DNA from: Pseudodonghicola flavimaris
Lineage (GTDB): Bacteria; Pseudomonadota; Alphaproteobacteria; Rhodobacterales; Rhodobacteraceae
Direction: 5' to 3'
Assembly (NCBI RefSeq): GCF_030164425.1
Contig: NZ_JASNJD010000007.1
Coordinates: 1 to 64,000 of the forward strand
DNA: 64,000 bases
The notes beneath the pieces are model-generated. The model was given only the letters and a program-made list of their open reading frames with translations. It was not told where the DNA came from and ran no database searches. The position numbers and the translations under genes are program-made. Positions 60,304-64,000 of this stretch are shown here, in pieces (positions within the stretch are counted from its first letter, which is position 1; each line of letters begins with the position of its first letter).

Positions 60304-60671
60304 TGAGCGACCATACCCAACACGCCAGCCACGGCACCATGGGCCGGCTGATGATCGGCTTCGCCCTGGCGGCGATCCTGACCATCATTCCCTTCGCCCT
60401 CGTCATGGGCGAGGTCGAGATGGAGCGCACCACGCTGATCGGCATCATCATGGGCCTGGGCGCGGTGCAGATCATCGTGCATCTGGTCTATTTCCTGCAT
60501 GTCAGCGGCGATTCCGAAGAGGGCTGGACCCTCGGTTCGACGTTGCTGGCCATCATCATCCTGTTCATCGTGCTGGCGGGCTCGCTCTGGGTCATGCACA
60601 ACATGAACGTGAACATGATGCCGATGCCCGACATGGATCAGATGCTGAACCTGCAGTCGCAGCAGGGCTGA
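60303..60671 (+). CDS. cyoD: Ubiquinol oxidase subunit IV (CyoD)
   Basis: A 122-aa protein with three TM helices and a Met-rich C-terminus (MNVNMMPMPDMDQM). It stabilises the oxidase complex. Last gene before a strong terminator; cyoE is not in the window. Confidence 0.92.
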   Translation: MSDHTQHASHGTMGRLMIGFALAAILTIIPFALVMGEVEMERTTLIGIIMGLGAVQIIVHLVYFLHVSGDSEEGWTLGSTLLAIIILFIVLAGSLWVMHNMNVNMMPMPDMDQMLNLQSQQG

Positions 60672-60691
60672 TCCGACGCGGACGCAATCAC

Positions 60692-60723
60692 CGCCGGGGC
60701 CGCGCGTCGGCCCCGGCGTTTTT
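60692..60723 (+). terminator. Rho-independent terminator after cyoD
   Basis: A 10-bp stem CGCCGGGGCC/GGCCCCGGCG with a 7-nt loop (60692-60718) followed by TTTTT. It ends only 15 bp before the SURF1 gene, so SURF1 is expressed by read-through or from a promoter overlapping the hairpin. Confidence 0.85.
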
Positions 60724-60737
60724 CATGGAGAGACCCG

Positions 60738-61454
60738 ATGCAGAGCCTGCGCTGGCCCCGGCTGATCGTCCTGACCCTGATCGCGCTGATCGGCGTGGCG
60801 GGGTTTTCCCGTCTCGGCATCTGGCAGGTGCATCGCCTGCACTGGAAGCTCGACCTGATCGAACGGGTCGACAGCCGCATTCACGCCGATCCCGTCGCCG
60901 CCCCCGGGCCGGAGGCCTGGGACGGGCTAACCGCGGAGAGCGCCGAATACACCCGGGTGCGGCTGAGCGGCCGGTTCCTGAACGATCAGACGGTGCTGAT
61001 CTATACGCCCTCGGACTACGGGCCGGGCGACTGGGTGCTGACCCCGCTGCTGCGCGACGACGGCACCATCGTGATGATCAACCGCGGCGTGGTGCCGGAG
61101 GCGCGGGCGCAGGCCGGCGACTATGACATCGAGACCGGCGAGGTCACCGTCACCGGGCTGTTGCGGATGTCCGAGGACCGAGGCTGGCTGTTTTCCCGCA
61201 AGAACGATCCCGAGAACGGCAACTGGTATCGCCGCGACATCGGCTCGATCACCCGCGCCAAGGGATACGAGCGGGCGGCGCCCTATTTCGTCGATGCGGA
61301 GCTGGGCGATCCCCAGGCCTGGCCAAGGGGCGGGCGAACCGTGGTCAGCTTCCGCAACTCGCATCTGAGCTATGCGATCACCTGGTTCACCCTGGCGGTG
61401 GTGGTACTGGCCGGCTACGGGCTGGTGATGGCCCACGAACTGCGCCGTCGCTGA
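60738..61454 (+). CDS. SURF1-family oxidase assembly protein
   Basis: A 238-aa protein with one TM helix at each end (LIVLTLIALIGVAGF and ITWFTLAVVVLAGYGLVM) and SURF1 landmarks (LGIWQVHRLHWKLDLI, near the C-terminus NSHLSYAITWF). It assists haem a/o insertion into the oxidase core. AGAGA precedes the ATG. Its place after cyoABCD fits assembly of this quinol oxidase. Confidence 0.92.
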   Translation: MQSLRWPRLIVLTLIALIGVAGFSRLGIWQVHRLHWKLDLIERVDSRIHADPVAAPGPEAWDGLTAESAEYTRVRLSGRFLNDQTVLIYTPSDYGPGDWVLTPLLRDDGTIVMINRGVVPEARAQAGDYDIETGEVTVTGLLRMSEDRGWLFSRKNDPENGNWYRRDIGSITRAKGYERAAPYFVDAELGDPQAWPRGGRTVVSFRNSHLSYAITWFTLAVVVLAGYGLVMAHELRRR

Positions 61455-61600
61455 GGGCAGATGGCCACTCCGGCGCCGCATCACAGCGCGCCGGAGCACA
61501 GGTCCTTTTCACGCCGCCATGCGCAGCAAAGACGGACGCACATTCCCGCCGGGCGGTGGTCTATATGCTTGAAAAGCCCAATAATACTGGAGTTTGGCAC

Positions 61601-61618
61601 CAACGCCCCAGGGCGTTG
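61601..61618 (-). terminator. Tight hairpin directly 3' of tRNA-Ser
   Basis: CAACGCCC/GGGCGTTG with a 2-nt loop, immediately adjacent to the CCA end. It lacks a T tract and could be a processing or termination signal for the tRNA transcript. Confidence 0.45.
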
Positions 61619-61708
61619 TGGCGGAGAGACAGGGATTCGAACCCTGGGTGGGCTTGCACCCACAACGGTTTTCGAGACCGCCCCGTTCGACCACTCCGGC
61701 ACCTCTCC
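61619..61708 (-). tRNA. tRNA-Ser, anticodon CGA
   Basis: A 90-nt type II tRNA on the minus strand. Acceptor GGAGAGG (61708-61702) pairs with TCTCTCC; D-loop TGGTCGAAC; anticodon loop CTCGAAA with anticodon CGA; long variable arm GTGGGTGCAAGCCCAC; T-loop GGTTCGAATCC; encoded CCA at 61621-61619. It reads UCG serine codons. Confidence 0.97.
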
Positions 61709-61832
61709 GCGGGGGTCTGTGGGGGGTGCGTTTAAAGGCAACCGCAGACCGTTGCAAGGGCCCTTTTGGGCAGGCTTTCGCTTTTCTTGGATTTTCCGTT
61801 GCCGGGCGGCGAAAATCTCTTACCTTTCAGTC

Positions 61833-62729
61833 ATGAGCCAGCCCCACACCGCCCGTTTCGCCCCGCTTTTCCCGCTGCCGCTGCGGCATCTTCTGCCGCG
61901 GGTCACGATGTTCGCCCTCGCTCTGGCCGTGACCCTGGCCTGCCTGTTCCTGCCTCAGGCCGGGCAGGCCGCCGACCGGCAGCGGATCGAGGCCTTTCTG
62001 AAGGTGACAGGATTCGATGTGGCGCTGGACAGTATCGCGCTCTCGGCCTCGGCCGCGCCGAAGATGCTGGGGGTAGATCCCGGTGCCTTCGGGTCGGAGT
62101 GGGAACGGCTGTCGCAGGAGGTCTTCGATCCCAAGACGATGCGCACCATGGCGCTGGAGCTGCTGGAACCGACGCTGAGCGACAACGCCTTGGCCCATGC
62201 GGCGGAGTTCTACGCCTCCGATCTCGGCCAGCGGCTGGTGGCAGCGGAGAATGCCTCGCAACAGCGCAGCGACGACCAGGCCAAGAAGGCCGAGGGCGAG
62301 ACGATTCTGGACGACCTGCGGCAGAGCGATCCCGAGCGGGTCGCCCGGCTGCAGCAGATGACCGATGCGACCGGGGCGGACGAAACCAGCCTGCGGGCGC
62401 TGCAGGAGATCCAGTTCCGCTTTCTGATGGCCGCCAGCGCCGCCGGGGTGGTGGAACTGCGCACCGATGCCGACGGGCTGAGGGCGCTGCTGAAACGCAA
62501 TGAGGCCGAGCTCAGGGCGGCGATCCGCGCCTCGGCTCTGGCGGGGGCGGCCTATACCTATCGCGATTTCACCACCGCTGAGATCGCCAGCTATACCGAA
62601 GCGCTGAAAACCCCGGAGATGCAAAGCGTCTACGAGCTGCTCAGCGCGGTGCAGTTCGAAATCATGGCCAACCGCTTCGAGGCGCTGGCGGCGCGGATGG
62701 CGGGGCTGCGGCCCGGTCAGGATATCTGA
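61833..62729 (+). CDS. DUF2059-family protein (exported), first of two tandem paralogues
   Basis: A 298-aa protein with an N-terminal signal or membrane anchor (MFALALAVTLACLFL, ending AGQA-AD) and a helical DUF2059-like body (AEFYASDLGQRLVAAE is the family's typical block). Function unknown; periplasmic location inferred. The start at 61833 has no clear ribosome binding site, and ATG 61909 at the signal core is an alternative. It is 3 bp from the next paralogue. Confidence 0.8.
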   Translation: MSQPHTARFAPLFPLPLRHLLPRVTMFALALAVTLACLFLPQAGQAADRQRIEAFLKVTGFDVALDSIALSASAAPKMLGVDPGAFGSEWERLSQEVFDPKTMRTMALELLEPTLSDNALAHAAEFYASDLGQRLVAAENASQQRSDDQAKKAEGETILDDLRQSDPERVARLQQMTDATGADETSLRALQEIQFRFLMAASAAGVVELRTDADGLRALLKRNEAELRAAIRASALAGAAYTYRDFTTAEIASYTEALKTPEMQSVYELLSAVQFEIMANRFEALAARMAGLRPGQDI

Positions 62730-62732
62730 GCG

Positions 62733-63554
62733 ATGCGGCGCCGGGGATCCTCCCTGATCGTGGTGCTGCTCATCGTCGCCGGGCTGGCGATGGCGCCGGC
62801 GCGGGGGATGGCGGCGGATCTGGCCCAGCTCCTGCGGCTGCCGGATCTGGCCGAGGCGCTGCGGCAGGAGGGACTGCAGGACGGTGCCGCATTGGATCGG
62901 GAGATGCTGGAGGGGCAGGGCGGCAGCTACTGGGCCTCAGAGCTCGACCGGATTTACGATGCCGGGCGGATTCAGGCGGCGATGCGCGCGGCGCTGCAGG
63001 ACGGGCTGACCCCGGCCGAGATTGCCGCCACCGAGGGCTTCTTCGGCTCCGATCTGGGGCAGCGGGTACTGGGGCTGGAAATCTCCGCCCGCGTGGCCAT
63101 GCGCGACCCGGATGTGGAGACCGCCGCGCGGGACAGGCTCGCCACCCTGCGCCGCGCCGGCGATCCCCGGCTCGCCGCGGTGGGCCGGTATATCGCGGCG
63201 ATGGATCTGATCGACCGCAATGTCGCCAGCGCGCTCAACAGCAATTTCGCCTTCATGCGCGGGCTGTCGCGCGGCGGCGCCATCGAGGCCGGCGATGCCA
63301 TCCTGCTGGACCAGGTCCGGGCGCAGGAGGCAGAGACCCGCGATCAGGTCGACAGCTGGCTGACGGCCTATCTGCTGCTGTCCTACACGCCGCTGTCGGA
63401 CGCCGAGCTGACACGCTATACCGATTTCGTCGAAAGCCCGGCGGGGCAGGCGGTGAACAAGGCGCTGTTCAGCGGCTTCGCCCGGCTCTATGAGGAGATC
63501 TCCTATACCCTCGGGCTGCGGCTGGCCGGGGCTCTGGCCTCAAGCCGGCTGTAG
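62733..63554 (+). CDS. DUF2059-family protein (exported), second tandem paralogue
   Basis: A 273-aa protein with a signal peptide (SLIVVLLIVAGLAMAPARGMAA) and two DUF2059-like blocks, TEGFFGSDLGQRVLGLE and the later LTRYTDFVESPAGQAVNKAL. It resembles the preceding gene in length, layout and motif spacing, so the pair arose by duplication. Function unknown. Confidence 0.82.
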   Translation: MRRRGSSLIVVLLIVAGLAMAPARGMAADLAQLLRLPDLAEALRQEGLQDGAALDREMLEGQGGSYWASELDRIYDAGRIQAAMRAALQDGLTPAEIAATEGFFGSDLGQRVLGLEISARVAMRDPDVETAARDRLATLRRAGDPRLAAVGRYIAAMDLIDRNVASALNSNFAFMRGLSRGGAIEAGDAILLDQVRAQEAETRDQVDSWLTAYLLLSYTPLSDAELTRYTDFVESPAGQAVNKALFSGFARLYEEISYTLGLRLAGALASSRL

Positions 63555-63605
63555 CGGCCGAAACGACCTGCTGCCGCGCCCCGGAACACCGGTTGACATC
63601 ACGGC

Positions 63606-63634
63606 TTGACATGGCAGGGCGATCTGTCCATAAG
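63606..63634 (+). promoter_or_regulatory. Probable promoter of rplU
   Basis: TTGACA (63606-63611), 17-bp spacer, CATAAG (63629-63634). A second TTGACA lies 13 bp upstream (63593-63598) without a good -10. The transcript would carry a leader of about 145 nt. Confidence 0.6.
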
Positions 63635-63713
63635 CGCGCATCCCGGCCCGTCACTGGCGCGCCGGGTTTCTCTATCATGACGCTCCGAAAGGGGCGCGCT
63701 GTCCGACGGTGGA

Positions 63714-63728
63714 CCGGGATCGTCCCGG
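63714..63728 (+). promoter_or_regulatory. Stem-loop in the rplU leader
   Basis: CCGGGA-TCG-TCCCGG, extendable by further pairs around one mismatch, 56 nt before the rplU ATG. It could be a ribosomal-protein leader structure, but no known L21 leader motif was recognised. Confidence 0.35.
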
Positions 63729-63783
63729 ACCGCAACACCCCGGAGCGGGGACCACAGGACGCGGCAACGAAAAGGAATGACCC

Positions 63784-64000
63784 ATGTTCGCGGTCCTCAA
63801 GACCGGTGGCAAGCAGTATAAAGTCCAGGCGGGCGACGTGCTCCGCGTGGAAAAACTGGCTGCCGATGCCGGCGAGAAAGTTCAATTCAATGACGTGCTG
63901 ATGCTGGGTGGCGACGCCCCCGTCGTCGGTGCGCCCTTCGTTGCCGGGGCTGCCGTGCAGGCCGAAGTGATCGATCAGATCAAGGGTGACAAGGTCATCC
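63784..64000 (+). CDS. rplU: 50S ribosomal protein L21 (5' part, continues past right edge)
   Basis: The first 72 codons (FAVLKTGGKQYKVQAGDVLR, then the EVIDQIKGDKVI region) match ribosomal protein L21, a 23S rRNA-binding protein of the large subunit. ATG 63784 follows AAGGA. About 30 residues are expected beyond the edge; rpmA normally follows. Confidence 0.96.
   Translation, partial: MFAVLKTGGKQYKVQAGDVLRVEKLAADAGEKVQFNDVLMLGGDAPVVGAPFVAGAAVQAEVIDQIKGDKVI

Noticed and set aside
61601-61740. tRNA-Ser as an attachment site of an integrated element
   Set aside because: No integrase and no second copy of the tRNA 3' end were seen in the window, and the flanks are core genes.
1-64000. CRISPR arrays, insertion sequences, toxin-antitoxin pairs or prophage genes
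   Set aside because: No regular short repeats, transposase-like reading frames, terminal inverted repeats or phage-type genes were seen.

Overview
The window comes from a high-GC alphaproteobacterium, most likely of the Rhodobacteraceae/Paracoccaceae. The reasons are the strong GC bias, the fds-type soluble formate dehydrogenase with its LysR regulator, the bo3-type quinol oxidase followed by SURF1, the five-gene urea importer with a long UrtB, and the tRNA-Ser / DUF2059 / rplU order at the right end. It looks chromosomal. I saw no insertion sequence, prophage, integrase or CRISPR array.

Layout. (1) 1-937, minus strand: the 5' part of a large Asp-rich SdrD/Cna-B-like repeat protein that runs off the left edge. 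It has a consensus sigma-70 promoter, a long leader and a possible 39-codon leader ORF. (2) 1.6-9.7 kb: a D-amino-acid/N-acyl-amino-acid module with a DadA-like oxidase, RidA, a TetR-type regulator, a TRAP importer in the order M-Q-P, an N-acyl-D-glutamate-deacylase-like amidohydrolase and a COG0523 metallochaperone GTPase. (3) 9.7-27.8 kb: GntR regulator, gamma-glutamyltransferase and DUF1028 protein on the minus strand, divergent from a plus-strand run of two complete peptide-type ABC importers interleaved with an amidase, an acetamidase/formamidase and a Gfo/Idh/MocA oxidoreductase. (4) 28.1-33.3 kb: a four-gene overlapping operon of a Cache-domain class III cyclase, a methyltransferase, a fused solute-binding/permease protein and a second permease, with no ATPase. 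It converges on a QseBC-like two-component system at 33.3-35.2 kb. (5) 35.4-39.9 kb: nitrilase, FAH-family hydrolase, gentisate-dioxygenase-like bicupin and flavin-reductase-like protein, with a divergent GntR regulator. (6) 39.9-46.2 kb: urtABCDE on the minus strand. (7) 46.6-48.9 kb: an FtsH paralogue and a thioesterase. (8) 49.1-56.1 kb: lysR-fdsGBA-fdhD-fdsD. (9) 56.6-61.5 kb: cyoABCD and SURF1. (10) 61.6-64.0 kb: tRNA-Ser(CGA), two tandem DUF2059 genes and the start of rplU.

How it fits together. Much of 1.6-46 kb looks like capture and hydrolysis of nitrogen-containing organic molecules: six importer gene sets (TRAP, two peptide-type ABC, one amino-acid-type pair without ATPase, urea) and at least six C-N or nitrile hydrolases (deacylase, GGT, amidase, acetamidase, nitrilase, DUF1028 protein). 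Formate oxidation and a terminal quinol oxidase follow. Each cluster has its own regulator, and in four cases an inverted repeat lies in the adjacent promoter region. All four stand-alone solute-binding-protein genes are followed by a GC-rich stem-loop before the next gene.

Limits: substrates are inferred from family and context only. Start codons were chosen from ribosome binding sites and overlaps. No database search or folding program was run.
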